From NCBI GenBank assembly GCA_016869765.1, contig VGES01000003.1, positions 50,217 to 114,216 on the forward strand: a DNA stretch of 64,000 nt, written 5' to 3'. This DNA comes from Alphaproteobacteria bacterium (lineage in GTDB: Bacteria; Pseudomonadota; Alphaproteobacteria; SHVP01). Positions 46,916 through 56,084 of this stretch are shown piece by piece. How positions within the stretch are numbered: position 1 is the first letter of the stretch; the number at the start of each line of letters is the position of its first letter. The position numbers were made by a program, and so were the translations under genes. Under the pieces are notes generated by a model. That model ran no database searches. It was not told where the DNA came from and saw only the letters and a program-made list of their open reading frames with translations.

Positions 46916-49576
46916 ATGGAACAGAGCATTTTTCGCTACATCTTGCGGTATAGCCGCAAGGACCAGATATTACTTGTAATTCTCGCAGTTGCGTCTTGGC
47001 CGGCACAATACGCGTCATACGAGCTTCCGAAGAGCATCGTCAACGACGCGATTCAAGCCAAGAAGCCCTATCCCAAGGAAGCGACGCTTTTCAAATTCGG
47101 GCTCGGGTTCGAGGTCGAACAGATTCCCTGGCTGTTTGTCCTGTGCGCGCTGTTTCTCGGCGTGATTCTGGCCAACCAGTACTTCAAGTACATCAACAAC
47201 AAGTTCAAGGGGATCACCGGCGAGCGCATGCTGCGCCGGTTGCGCTTCCAACTCTACGGCCGGGTTCTTCGCTTCCCGCAGGCGACGTTCCGCAACATGT
47301 CGCAGGGCGAGATCATCCCGATGATTGCGGTCGAGACCGAAGCCCTCGGCGGTTTCATCGGCGATGCGTTTGCGGTTCCTGTGTTCAACGGCGGTCAGTT
47401 GCTGGTGACCCTGTCGTTCCTGTTCGTCAACAACTGGGCGATGGGTTTGGCCGCGATCGCGCTCTACCCCGTGCAGTTGATGGTGACGCCGCGCCAACAG
47501 CGCAAGGTCAATCGTCTCGGCAAAGAACGTGTCCGCCACGTTCGCGCGCTCTCCGATCGTATCGGCGAGGTCGTCCAAGGCGTGGAGGAAGTCCACGTTC
47601 ACGACACCTCACGATACGAACGCGCCGACTTCAGCCGACGGCTCGGCTTGATCTATGGCGTCCGCTTGAAGATTTACGAGCGCAAGTTCGCGATCAAAGC
47701 GTTCAACAACCTGATCCAGCAACTCGGGCCGCTGATGTTCTATGTCATCGGCGGCTATTTCGTGATCAAGGGCCAGATGGAAATCGGGACGTTGTTGGCC
47801 GCGGTTTCGGCGCAAAAGGATCTGGCCGGCCCGTGGAAGGAGATTCTCAACAACTACCAGATCCAGGAAGACGCCCGGATCAAATACGAGCAGGTGGTCT
47901 CCCAGTTCGACCCGGCGGGCTTGCGCGACGAGCGTCTGCTCGACGAGGAACCGGCGACGATTGCTCCGCTCAAAGGCGAGGTGATCGCCAACAATGTCTC
48001 ACTCAAGGATGATCAGGACGTCGCGTTGGTCGACGGACTCAGCGTCAAGTTCGGGCTCGACGAGCGTGTCGCGGTGGTCGGGCAATCGGGCAGCGGGCGT
48101 GAGTACTTGGCGCAGTTGATCGCTCACCTCGTCGACCCGACGGCGGGTTCCATCTCGGTGAGTGGTCATGACGTCGTCAAGGCGCCCGAGGCGATCACCG
48201 GTCGGCGGATGTCCTACGTCGGTCCCGGCGGTTTCGTGTTCAACACATCGATCGGCGACAATCTCTACTACGGCCTCAAGCATCGACTGCTGGGACCGAA
48301 TCCAAACCCGGTGGCAAACGCGGAGTACGAGGCGACCCGAAGCGAAACGATCAGTTCGGGCAACTCTCTCGATGACTACCACGGCGTGTGGCTCGATCAC
48401 GCGGCCGCGGGGGCCGGCGAGGCCAAGCAGCTCTCCTCGGTTGCGCTCAATGTCCTCGAACAGGTCGGACTGACCGACGACGTCTACAACTTCGGTCTTC
48501 GCGGCACCATCGATCCCAAGAGCCATCCGCAGACCGCCGAGGCGGTCCTCAAGGCGCGGACGGCGTTCAAGGCGCGGCTCGATGGCGATGCGGCGACGGC
48601 ACGTCTGGTCGAGCGCTTCGATCCGGCACTGTTCAACGAAAACGCGACCGTCGGTGAGAACCTCGTGTTCGGAACACCGATCGGCGACGGGTTCAACATG
48701 GACCGGCTGGGCGAAAACGCCTACGTGCTCAGCGTGCTGGAGAAGACCGGGTTGACCCAACGCATGGTTCAGACCGGTCACCAGGTCGCCGCCACGATGG
48801 TCGAACTGTTCGCCGACCTGCCGCCCGACCACGAATTCTTCCAGCAGTTCTCGTTCATCAAGTCCGAAGACCTGCCGGAGTACCAGGCGATCCTGTCGCG
48901 CACCGACAAGGAACACCTCGACCAACTGAAGCCGGAAGAGCGCGGCCGCCTGATGTCGTTGCCGTTCCTGCTGGTTCAGGCGCGGCATCGCCTCGGCATC
49001 ATCGACAAGGATTTCCAGGACGCCATCCTGAAAGCGCGCAAGGTGTTCGCGGACAATCTGCCGGACGACCTGCGCCAGGCGGTCGATTTCCACGACAGCA
49101 TCAAGTACATCGCGGCTTCGAACCTCCAGGACAACATCCTGTTCGGGAAGATCGCCTATGGCGAAGCCGAATCGGCCCAACGGGTCGGCACGTTGATGGC
49201 CGAAGTGGTCCAAGCCGCCGGCCTGCACGACACCGTGGTCGAGGTCGGTCTGTCGTTCCAGGTCGGGGTCGCCGGGTCGCGGTTGACGCCGGCGCAGCGT
49301 CAACGACTGATCCTGGCTCGCTCGCTGATCAAGCGGCCAGACCTCTTGATCGTCAATGACGGGCTTTCGGCCGTGGATCCGGCCGGGCAAGGGCGAATCC
49401 TCGAGCGACTGCTCGAAGCGTTCAAGGGCCGCTGTCTGTTGTGGACCATGCCCAACGCCGAGCGGGCCGGCGGCTTTGATCGCGTGTTGGTGATGAAGGG
49501 CGGTAAAGTCGTTGCCGCAGGGCGGTTCGCCGAACTCAATGGTTCGGGCAACGGGATCGCCCAGATGCTCGCCTAA
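46916..49576 (+). CDS. ABC-exporter-like protein with non-canonical, expanded nucleotide-binding domain
   Basis: The product has 886 residues from the ATG at 46916 (a GTG at 46862 is in frame); usual exporters have about 590. Residues 1 to about 330 are an ABC type-1 transmembrane domain. The ATPase half is altered everywhere: Walker A is GQSGSGREY (389-397, lysine and serine replaced by arginine and glutamate), the signature is LTPAQRQR (790) and Walker B is LLIVND (810-815), with no H-loop histidine in LLWTMPN. Between Q loop and signature there are about 300 extra residues in which the segment after the Q loop recurs: NTSIGDNLYYG at 443, NATVGENLVFG at 576 and SNLQDNILFG at 735, each followed by a (V/L)xxxGL helix (513, 607, 764). 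A cyclic-nucleotide-binding gene follows. Confidence 0.85.
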   Translation: MEQSIFRYILRYSRKDQILLVILAVASWPAQYASYELPKSIVNDAIQAKKPYPKEATLFKFGLGFEVEQIPWLFVLCALFLGVILANQYFKYINNKFKGITGERMLRRLRFQLYGRVLRFPQATFRNMSQGEIIPMIAVETEALGGFIGDAFAVPVFNGGQLLVTLSFLFVNNWAMGLAAIALYPVQLMVTPRQQRKVNRLGKERVRHVRALSDRIGEVVQGVEEVHVHDTSRYERADFSRRLGLIYGVRLKIYERKFAIKAFNNLIQQLGPLMFYVIGGYFVIKGQMEIGTLLAAVSAQKDLAGPWKEILNNYQIQEDARIKYEQVVSQFDPAGLRDERLLDEEPATIAPLKGEVIANNVSLKDDQDVALVDGLSVKFGLDERVAVVGQSGSGREYLAQLIAHLVDPTAGSISVSGHDVVKAPEAITGRRMSYVGPGGFVFNTSIGDNLYYGLKHRLLGPNPNPVANAEYEATRSETISSGNSLDDYHGVWLDHAAAGAGEAKQLSSVALNVLEQVGLTDDVYNFGLRGTIDPKSHPQTAEAVLKARTAFKARLDGDAATARLVERFDPALFNENATVGENLVFGTPIGDGFNMDRLGENAYVLSVLEKTGLTQRMVQTGHQVAATMVELFADLPPDHEFFQQFSFIKSEDLPEYQAILSRTDKEHLDQLKPEERGRLMSLPFLLVQARHRLGIIDKDFQDAILKARKVFADNLPDDLRQAVDFHDSIKYIAASNLQDNILFGKIAYGEAESAQRVGTLMAEVVQAAGLHDTVVEVGLSFQVGVAGSRLTPAQRQRLILARSLIKRPDLLIVNDGLSAVDPAGQGRILERLLEAFKGRCLLWTMPNAERAGGFDRVLVMKGGKVVAAGRFAELNGSGNGIAQMLA

Positions 49577-49586
49577 GGAGGATGCC

Positions 49587-50042
49587 GTGAGTCTGCACGA
49601 CGAAGTCGAACTCCTGCGAACCATCCCGCTGTTCGCCAACATCGAACCATCGAAGCTCAAACTGCTCGCGTTCACCAGCGAGCGCTTGACGTTCCGTCAG
49701 GGTCAGGACTTGTGCCGCCAAGGGGACATGGGCGATGCGGCGTTCATCATCATCGACGGTGAAGCCGATGTGTTGGTCGAGAACGGCGGCAAGCTGACGT
49801 CGGTGGCCAAGGCCGGCAAGCACTCGGTGGTGGGCGAAATCGCGATCCTGTGCGACGTGCCACGCACGGCGACGGTGCGCGCGCTTTCCGACGTCACCGT
49901 GCTCCGGATCAGCAAGGAACTGTTCTTCCGTCTGGTCCGCGAGTTCCCGTCGATGGGCCTCGCGATCATGCGCGAACTGGCAGCGCGTCTGGATCGCACG
50001 ACCTCGCAGCTCACCCGCGCCCTCGGCCGCATCACCGAATAG
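49587..50042 (+). CDS. Stand-alone cyclic-nucleotide-binding domain protein
   Basis: The product has 151 residues. The GTG at 49587 is chosen because AAGGAGGA lies at 49575-49582; it starts 10 bases after the ABC gene stop. It holds one cNMP-binding beta roll (LCRQGDMGDAAFIIIDGEADVLV, then GEIAILCDVPRTATVRALSDVTVLRI with the phosphate-binding cassette) and a C-terminal helix. No DNA-binding helix-turn-helix or enzyme domain is attached, so it probably signals by protein contact, possibly to the ABC protein. Confidence 0.88.
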   Translation: MSLHDEVELLRTIPLFANIEPSKLKLLAFTSERLTFRQGQDLCRQGDMGDAAFIIIDGEADVLVENGGKLTSVAKAGKHSVVGEIAILCDVPRTATVRALSDVTVLRISKELFFRLVREFPSMGLAIMRELAARLDRTTSQLTRALGRITE

Positions 50043-50172
50043 TTCCCGCTCGGCCTGGCGCGCCAACGCAGACGGAACAAGACACCGCAAACGTGTAGCC
50101 GATGACGTCGATCGGAAGGCGCCCGCCGCGGGCGCCAAGCGTCGCCGTGGGTACCCGATCCAAAGCGGGGAT
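50043..50172. other. Gene-free gap between convergent genes
   Basis: The 130 bases between the cNMP-domain gene and the gene at 50173 show no reading frame with a ribosome site and no clear hairpin with a T run. I see nothing further in it. Confidence 0.6.
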
Positions 50173-50787
50173 TCAGAACACCGTGAACGTGTTGCCGATG
50201 ACGCCGATCGGCAGTCGCCCACTTTCGACCAGCCGGAACTTGATCGAGAACGGGTGGTGTTCATCGGCCCCGGCGGCCAGGACCAGCCCCGCCTGGTAGC
50301 TCGAGGCGACGGCAAAACCGGACAACGCCGTCAGGAACGAACCCTCTTCGCCGAGCGCCTTGTCTTCGCGGTAATCCGCACGCTGCGCTGCCGTTTCAAT
50401 GGCTTCCACGGCCGCCCCGGCGGTCTGGCTCGCGACGTGGTTGAGCGCATCGATGAGTTCGTTCTGGTCGATGACGGCGACGGCCTGGCTCACGAGACCG
50501 CTCTGGAGCTGCTGCTCGGCCTCCCACCACCCATCGTTCCAATTCGGATTCTCGGCGATATGCGCGGCTTCGTGCCAATCGGTGACGACGGCGATCGAGG
50601 CGTCGGGAAACCCCGCGGCATCGAGATAGGCCTGGGCGTCCGCTCTCTCGTCCTTGGACAGCGGTTTACCGAGGCGTCGTCCCCATTCGAGGCTCAAGAC
50701 GTGACGCGAAAAACGCGCGACGATCGTCAGTCGCTGGATCTGTGGGTCGTCGGGGTCGACCTCGGAATCATCGTCGCGTTCGCTCAT
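50173..50787 (-). CDS. Protein of unknown function
   Basis: The product has 204 residues from the ATG at 50787, starting 1 base after the amidohydrolase stop, so the two are coupled. No signal peptide or membrane segment. The N-terminus is strongly acidic (ERDDDSEVDPDDPQIQRL). The middle is rich in tryptophan and histidine (VVTDWHEAAHIAENPNWNDGWW), and the C-terminus is strand-like (RLVESGRLPIGVIGNTFTVF). I recognise no family; the WHEAAH segment could suggest a metal site but this is a guess. Confidence 0.65.
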   Translation of the reverse strand: MSERDDDSEVDPDDPQIQRLTIVARFSRHVLSLEWGRRLGKPLSKDERADAQAYLDAAGFPDASIAVVTDWHEAAHIAENPNWNDGWWEAEQQLQSGLVSQAVAVIDQNELIDALNHVASQTAGAAVEAIETAAQRADYREDKALGEEGSFLTALSGFAVASSYQAGLVLAAGADEHHPFSIKFRLVESGRLPIGVIGNTFTVF

Positions 50788-50788
50788 T

Positions 50789-51559
50789 TCAGCGACGTTG
50801 GGCAGCGCGGGTACGCGCCGCCTCGCCCAACGCGGCAAAAATCGCCCGCGAAAGCGGGTCGCTGCTCGCCATCAGTTCCGGGTGCCATTGCACGCCGAGC
50901 GTGAATGTTCGGGCGCCGTTGACGCTGACCGCCTCGATCGTCGTGTCCTCGGCCACCGCTTCGACGTCGAGGCCACAACCGACGTCGTCGATCCCTTGGC
51001 CATGCAGAGAATTGACCTCGGCCTTGCAGCCACCGACGATTGCCTCGAGCGGTCCGCCGCGACGCACCGACACCGCGTGAGCGGGTTTGGCCACCCAGTC
51101 GAGTGGCTTGGTGCGGTCGCGGCGATGGTCGAAGCGCCCCGGCACCTCATGCAGGAACTGGTGCAGCGTACCGCCGAACGCTACGTTCAATTCTTGGCAG
51201 CCGCGGCAGATGGCCAGCAAGGGTACCGCGAGATCGACGGCGGCGCGAACCAGCGGCAACGTCGTCGAGTCGCGCTTCGGGTCGTGCACGTCACCGAATC
51301 GAGCGGGCGCACCCTCGTAATGGTGCGGCTCGATATTGCTCACGCCGCCGGTAAGCACCAGACCATCGAGGCCATCGAGGACGTCCGCGGGGTTCAATCG
51401 ATCGCCGAGAGCCGGAATGATCACGGGCGTCGCGTCGGCCAGGGCGACGAGCGCGTCGATGGTGCGTTCACCCGTGGCATGCATGGCCATGCCGCGACGG
51501 ACCTCGAGCACGCCGGCGGGAACGCCGATCAACGGTTTCCGAGTATTGGCGCGGTCCAT
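50789..51559 (-). CDS. Gamma-glutamyl-gamma-aminobutyrate hydrolase-like protein (peptidase C26)
   Basis: The product has 256 residues from the ATG at 51559. This class I glutamine-amidotransferase fold has the nucleophile in LLAICRGCQELNVAFGG and the histidine-glutamate pair in LGVQWHPEL; TGGVSNIEPHHY is the PuuD-type oxyanion loop. The family releases glutamate from gamma-glutamyl compounds such as gamma-glutamyl-GABA. No polyamine pathway genes are next to it, so the substrate is open. Confidence 0.88.
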   Translation of the reverse strand: MDRANTRKPLIGVPAGVLEVRRGMAMHATGERTIDALVALADATPVIIPALGDRLNPADVLDGLDGLVLTGGVSNIEPHHYEGAPARFGDVHDPKRDSTTLPLVRAAVDLAVPLLAICRGCQELNVAFGGTLHQFLHEVPGRFDHRRDRTKPLDWVAKPAHAVSVRRGGPLEAIVGGCKAEVNSLHGQGIDDVGCGLDVEAVAEDTTIEAVSVNGARTFTLGVQWHPELMASSDPLSRAIFAALGEAARTRAAQRR

Positions 51560-51623
51560 GGCAAAGACCCGGGTGCTGCCTCGCATCACGTCCAGAGCGG
51601 CCGATTAGAGGGACAAACCGCCA

Positions 51624-52313
51624 TCAAGGCAAGCTCGGGGCCGCCTGATTGCGGAACGGGTTGGGGTCGACGAATTGGAACAATTTGCGGTCGAGCGGCA
51701 GGTTGGTGCGGACGTTGCTCAAGGCCACGGTCGTCGTGATTCCCCGGGCATCCCGCACGTGCCATTGCCGGAACTGGAGCGGCTGGTCGGAAAACACCAT
51801 GGTGACGGCCCCGTCGTTGGGTGATGTCTCGCTCGCTACGGTCACCGCCAAGACCCCAGGGCGCCGCTCGATACGCTCGATTCGCACGTCGTCCCGTTCG
51901 AAGCTGAAGCGGTCGGCCAGCAGGAACGCGAGGGGCGACTCGCCGATCGGCAGATAGGACACCTGGTCGACCTGGGCATCGTAGAACACCAGGGTTCGGC
52001 CGGTGCCGACGAGCAGGATCGGCGAGGGCGGGGCATATTCGAAGCGCAGCCGACCCGGTCGCTCCAGGTAAAACAGCCCGTTCGCCTGCTCGCCGTTGTC
52101 GCTGTATTGAGCGAATTCCGCCTGCAGGCTGCGAATCCCGTTGAGCAATTCGGCGATGCGGCCGAGGTCGTTGCGGTCCTCGACCGGGAGATTGGCCAGG
52201 TTGGCCGCCATCATCGGCGCGCCCGCCGCAAGGCTCCCGAGCAGCAGCAGGGCCGCCACGATGCATCGTCGCGTCCAGCCTCGGTCGCCGTCCTGCCCGC
52301 CGCGCCCGTTCAT
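51624..52313 (-). CDS. lolA: Outer-membrane lipoprotein carrier protein LolA
   Basis: The product has 229 residues. After a signal peptide (CIVAALLLLGSLAAGAPMMA) the mature protein has the LolA pattern: IRSLQAEFAQYSDNGEQANGLFYLERPGRLRFEY and later MVFSDQPLQFRQWHVRDARGITTTVALSNV. It ferries lipoproteins through the periplasm from LolCDE to the outer membrane. The start overlaps the ftsK stop as ATGA; ftsK-lolA is a common order in alphaproteobacteria. Confidence 0.92.
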   Translation of the reverse strand: MNGRGGQDGDRGWTRRCIVAALLLLGSLAAGAPMMAANLANLPVEDRNDLGRIAELLNGIRSLQAEFAQYSDNGEQANGLFYLERPGRLRFEYAPPSPILLVGTGRTLVFYDAQVDQVSYLPIGESPLAFLLADRFSFERDDVRIERIERRPGVLAVTVASETSPNDGAVTMVFSDQPLQFRQWHVRDARGITTTVALSNVRTNLPLDRKLFQFVDPNPFRNQAAPSLP

Positions 52314-54742
52314 TCCTCGTCTTTGCGAATTACCCGTGCCAGCACCTCGCGCTTGCCGACGTGGTTGGCCTGGCTGACCATGCCCTCGGCCTCCATTCGC
52401 TCGACGATGCGCGCGGCGCGGTTATAGCCGATCTGGAGGTGGCGTTGAACGAAACTGGTCGAGCACTTGCCCTCACGGCACACCAAGTCGACCGCCTGGT
52501 CGAACAACGGGTCATCCGAGGGACTCTCGCCGAGCGAAGGGCGGGGATCCTCGGGTTCGTCGGTGACCCCGTCGATGTACTTGGGTTCTCCCTGCTTGCG
52601 CAGGTACTGGACGATCGCCTCGACCTCTCCGTCGCTGACAAATGGTCCGTGGACGCGGGTGATCTTGCCGCCGCTCTGCATGTAAAGCATGTCGCCCGAG
52701 CCCAACAGGGTTTCGGCGCCCGATTCGCCCAGGATGGTCCGCGAATCGATCTTCGAGGTGACCTGGAAGCTTATCCTGGTCGGGAAATTGGCTTTGATCG
52801 TGCCGGTGATGACGTCGACCGAGGGCCGTTGCGTCGCCATGATCAGATGAATGCCCGCGGCGCGCGCCATCTGCGCCAGGCGCTGGACCGAGGCTTCGAT
52901 CTCCTTGCCGGCGATCAGCATCAGATCGGCCATTTCGTCGACGACGACGATGATGAAGGGCATCGGCTCGAGGTCGAGCGTTTGTTCCTCGAAAATGGGC
53001 TCGCCCGAGGTCTCGTCGAAGCCGGTCTGAACCGTGCGTTTCAACACCTCGCCCATCTTCTTGGCCTCGGCGAGACGCTGGTTGTAGCCGGTGATGTTGC
53101 GCACGCCGAGTTGCGACATCGCGCGATAGCGGGCCTCCATCTCGCGCACCGCCCATTTGAGCGCGACAACGGCACGTCCCGGCTCGGTCACCACCGGCGC
53201 CAACAGGTGCGGGATGTGGTCGTACACCGACAGCTCGAGCATCTTCGGATCGATCATGATCAGCCGGCATTGATCGGGTCGTAGGCGGTACAGGATCGAA
53301 AGGATCATCGAATTGACGGCGACCGACTTGCCCGAGCCGGTGGTTCCGGCCACCAGCAGGTGGGGCATACGCGTCAGGTCGGCGACGATCGGCGCTCCGC
53401 CGATGTCCTTGCCGAGGGCCAGCGGCAGGCTGGCCCCGGTGTTCTCGTATTCGGGCGTCGACAGGAGCTCACGCAGAAATACGGTCTCGCGGCGCGAGTT
53501 GGGCAACTCGATGCCGATCGCGTTGTGACCGGGAATCACAGCGACGCGCACCGAAACGGCGCTCATCGAGCGCGCGATGTCGTCGGAAAGGCCGATGACC
53601 CGCGAGGTCTTGGTGCCGCGCGCGGGTTCGAGTTCATAAAGCGTCACGACGGGGCCCGGGCGAACCTTGGTGATCTCGCCCTTGACGCCGAAGTCGTCCA
53701 GCACCGCCTCCAACATGCGGGCGTTCTGTTCCAGGGCCTCTTCGTTGACGGCCGAAGACCGTCCGGTCTCCTTGGGGATCGCCAGCAGATTGAGGGTCGG
53801 CAACTGGAAATCGTCTTCGAGGTTGAGCGCGGGTTGTGCTTCTGCGGCTTCACGACGGCTGCGCGCCGGTCGCGGTAGGCGCGGCGTCACCCGTTTCGCG
53901 GCCGCTTCGTCCGGCTCGGCGTGGGTGACCGGGTCGCCGCGCAGGGAGGGCTCGATGACCAGTGGTTCGCGCGCCGCTCCGTCGCCATCGAGGCGGGGTT
54001 CGTTCTCGGTTTCGATCGCCCCGCCGCTGCCAAAGAGCTTGGGCTCGACCCGTTCGCGTCGTGACAACTCGACCAGGCGTTTGCCGGACGCCGCCGCCGC
54101 CGATTGGGCGATGCGCGCGGCCCCACGACCGAGCAGCCAGAGTTTGACCATCGTCCACCACGTACGACGCGACATTGCCCCCCATTCGCCACGGGACAGG
54201 GCGAAGGCCACGGCAAGGACGGGAACGAGCAATACCGCGGCAAACGCGGCATAGAGGAACACCGGCAGATCGGCACCGCTCCATCGGCCAAGGGCTTGCA
54301 AACGGTCGAGCAGCACGCCGCCCACGAACCCACCGAGGTTGTCGGTCGCATTCCAGCCAAGCGTCGGACCGACGCTAGCCGCGAGAATCGTCGCGAGCAC
54401 CAGGCTGAAGAGGAGAAATACGGGATGGATCCAGGAGAACGGCAGGCCGCGGTGGGACAGCAGTCGCCAGGCCCAGGCGGCCAGCGCCGGGACGACCAAC
54501 AGGGCGGCCCCACCCAACAGTTGTAGCGCCAGGTCCGCGACGTAGGCCCCCGCGTTGCCGAGCCAATTCCGCGGCGCGGTCCCCGTGGCGTTGTTGAGAC
54601 TGGGATCGGCGCTCGAATACGAGATCAGGGCGGCGGCGAGCAGCAACGCCAGGACACCGAGGGTGGCGCCGACCAGTTCGGCAAAACGCCGACGCAGGAA
54701 TTCGTTGGCGCCCTGGGGCAGAAAGGATTCGCGACTGGACAT
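52310..54742 (-). CDS. ftsK: DNA translocase FtsK
   Basis: The product has 810 residues from the ATG at 54742, with GAGGAAG 6 bases upstream. Four N-terminal membrane segments (to about residue 190) and a proline-arginine-rich linker lead to the RecA-like motor with Walker A GTTGSGKSVAVN and Walker B FIIVVVDEMADLM. The last 65 residues are the winged-helix gamma domain that reads KOPS sequences (DQAVDLVCREGKCSTSFVQRHL). It pumps chromosome ends at the septum and activates XerCD at dif. Confidence 0.96.
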   Translation of the reverse strand: MSSRESFLPQGANEFLRRRFAELVGATLGVLALLLAAALISYSSADPSLNNATGTAPRNWLGNAGAYVADLALQLLGGAALLVVPALAAWAWRLLSHRGLPFSWIHPVFLLFSLVLATILAASVGPTLGWNATDNLGGFVGGVLLDRLQALGRWSGADLPVFLYAAFAAVLLVPVLAVAFALSRGEWGAMSRRTWWTMVKLWLLGRGAARIAQSAAAASGKRLVELSRRERVEPKLFGSGGAIETENEPRLDGDGAAREPLVIEPSLRGDPVTHAEPDEAAAKRVTPRLPRPARSRREAAEAQPALNLEDDFQLPTLNLLAIPKETGRSSAVNEEALEQNARMLEAVLDDFGVKGEITKVRPGPVVTLYELEPARGTKTSRVIGLSDDIARSMSAVSVRVAVIPGHNAIGIELPNSRRETVFLRELLSTPEYENTGASLPLALGKDIGGAPIVADLTRMPHLLVAGTTGSGKSVAVNSMILSILYRLRPDQCRLIMIDPKMLELSVYDHIPHLLAPVVTEPGRAVVALKWAVREMEARYRAMSQLGVRNITGYNQRLAEAKKMGEVLKRTVQTGFDETSGEPIFEEQTLDLEPMPFIIVVVDEMADLMLIAGKEIEASVQRLAQMARAAGIHLIMATQRPSVDVITGTIKANFPTRISFQVTSKIDSRTILGESGAETLLGSGDMLYMQSGGKITRVHGPFVSDGEVEAIVQYLRKQGEPKYIDGVTDEPEDPRPSLGESPSDDPLFDQAVDLVCREGKCSTSFVQRHLQIGYNRAARIVERMEAEGMVSQANHVGKREVLARVIRKDEE

Positions 54743-54750
54743 GAGCTTCC

Positions 54751-55935
54751 TCAAAACGCCTCGGCGACGCGACGGAGGGCTTGTTCCGTGTCGCGATCAT
54801 CGTGCACCAAAGCGAGGCGAATGTATGGCGCACCGGGGTTTTCTTCTCCCGCCCGTTCCCGGGCGAGGTAGGCGCCGGGCAAGACTTTGACGCCGGCGCT
54901 CGTCCACAGATGTTTGGCGGCATTCTCCGAGTCGCCCACGTCGAGCCACAGGAAGAACCCACCGGCTGGGCGGTAGAACCCGAAGCGATTGCCGAGTATG
55001 CGTTCGGCGATCGCGAACTTCCGACGGTAGAGCGCGCGGTTGTGTTCGACGTGGGCCTCGTCGCGCCACAACGCGGTCGAAGCCGCGAGCACGGGGAAGG
55101 ACGGCAGTGCGCCGCCATAGCTGCGCAAGGTTCGGAAACGTCCGATCAGAGTCTCATCGCCCGCGACGAAACCGGAACGCAGGCCGGGCGCGTTCGAGCG
55201 TTTCGAGAGCGAGTGAAACACGAGCACGCGCTCGAAGTTCCCGGTTTCGGCGATGGCCGCCTGCAGGGCGCTCGGCGGCGGAGCGTCGAGATAGATCTCG
55301 GCGTAACACTCGTCGATCAAGAGCACGAAGTCGTGCTCGTGGGCCAAGCGAACCAGGCGACGCAAATAGTCGAGGTCGGCGACGGTGCCCTGCGGGTTGG
55401 CGGGCGAGCATAGGTAGAACACTGCCGTGCGATCGAGCAGGGCCGGCGCCAGGGTCTCGAGGTCGGGCAGGAAGTTGGTCTCGCGTCGTGTCGCGAGATA
55501 AATGGGTTCGGCCCCAGCGGCGACCGCCGCCCCGGCGTAGGCGTGATAGAACGGGTTGGGCATTAGCGCCGCGGGCCGGGCACCGGCCTTCTCAGCGGGC
55601 ACCGCGATCTGTGGCGCGAGGAAAAGCCCTTCCCGGGTGCCCGACAGAGGGAGGATGTGGCGCGCCGGCACGACCGCTGCGTCCGGCAACGCGAAACGGC
55701 GCCGCAACCACGCCGCGACGGCTTCGAGGAACTCCGGCGTGCCGCCGAGCGGTGGGTACTTTCCATAGAGATGGCGGTGCGCGTACAGCACCTCGCCCAC
55801 GAAATCCGGGGGCGGGTGCTGCGGTTCGCCCAGCGACATCAGAATCGGGTTGGCGCCCGGACTGATCCCCGCGAGCAGACGATTGAGCCGCTCGAAGGGA
55901 TTGTCGCCCAGAGCGGCAAAACGAGGGTTGAGCAT
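54751..55935 (-). CDS. PLP-dependent aminotransferase (DapC-like)
   Basis: The product has 394 residues with a class I/II aminotransferase fold. The cofactor lysine is in VFHSLSKRSNAPGLRSGFV, the aspartate in LLIDECYAEIY and the arginine in PYIRLALVHD. The opening (NPRFAALGDNPFERLNRLLAGI) and length match succinyl-diaminopimelate transaminases of alphaproteobacteria, so a role in lysine and peptidoglycan synthesis is likely. ftsK follows after 8 bases. Confidence 0.85.
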   Translation of the reverse strand: MLNPRFAALGDNPFERLNRLLAGISPGANPILMSLGEPQHPPPDFVGEVLYAHRHLYGKYPPLGGTPEFLEAVAAWLRRRFALPDAAVVPARHILPLSGTREGLFLAPQIAVPAEKAGARPAALMPNPFYHAYAGAAVAAGAEPIYLATRRETNFLPDLETLAPALLDRTAVFYLCSPANPQGTVADLDYLRRLVRLAHEHDFVLLIDECYAEIYLDAPPPSALQAAIAETGNFERVLVFHSLSKRSNAPGLRSGFVAGDETLIGRFRTLRSYGGALPSFPVLAASTALWRDEAHVEHNRALYRRKFAIAERILGNRFGFYRPAGGFFLWLDVGDSENAAKHLWTSAGVKVLPGAYLARERAGEENPGAPYIRLALVHDDRDTEQALRRVAEAF

Positions 55936-55984
55936 GCAGCGCCTTAAGAAAGGCTGCTAACTATTAATAAAATAACAAAATATT

Positions 55985-56056
55985 CTATGGCAACGAGGGC
56001 CCATAGCACAAGGCCCCGGCCCCGCACTCGCGGAGCCCGGCCGCGGGGCGTTTTTT
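55985..56056. terminator. Candidate hairpins between aminotransferase and amtB
   Basis: The 149-base gap holds two hairpins. CTATGG/CCATAG at 55985-56006 reads on the minus strand into a T-rich tract and could end amtB transcription. GCCCCGC/GCGGGGC at 56019-56049 reads on the plus strand into six T (56051-56056), although no plus-strand gene lies before it. Confidence 0.4.
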
Positions 56057-56084
56057 GGCGCCAGGAACGCGGGCCGAGACCCGC

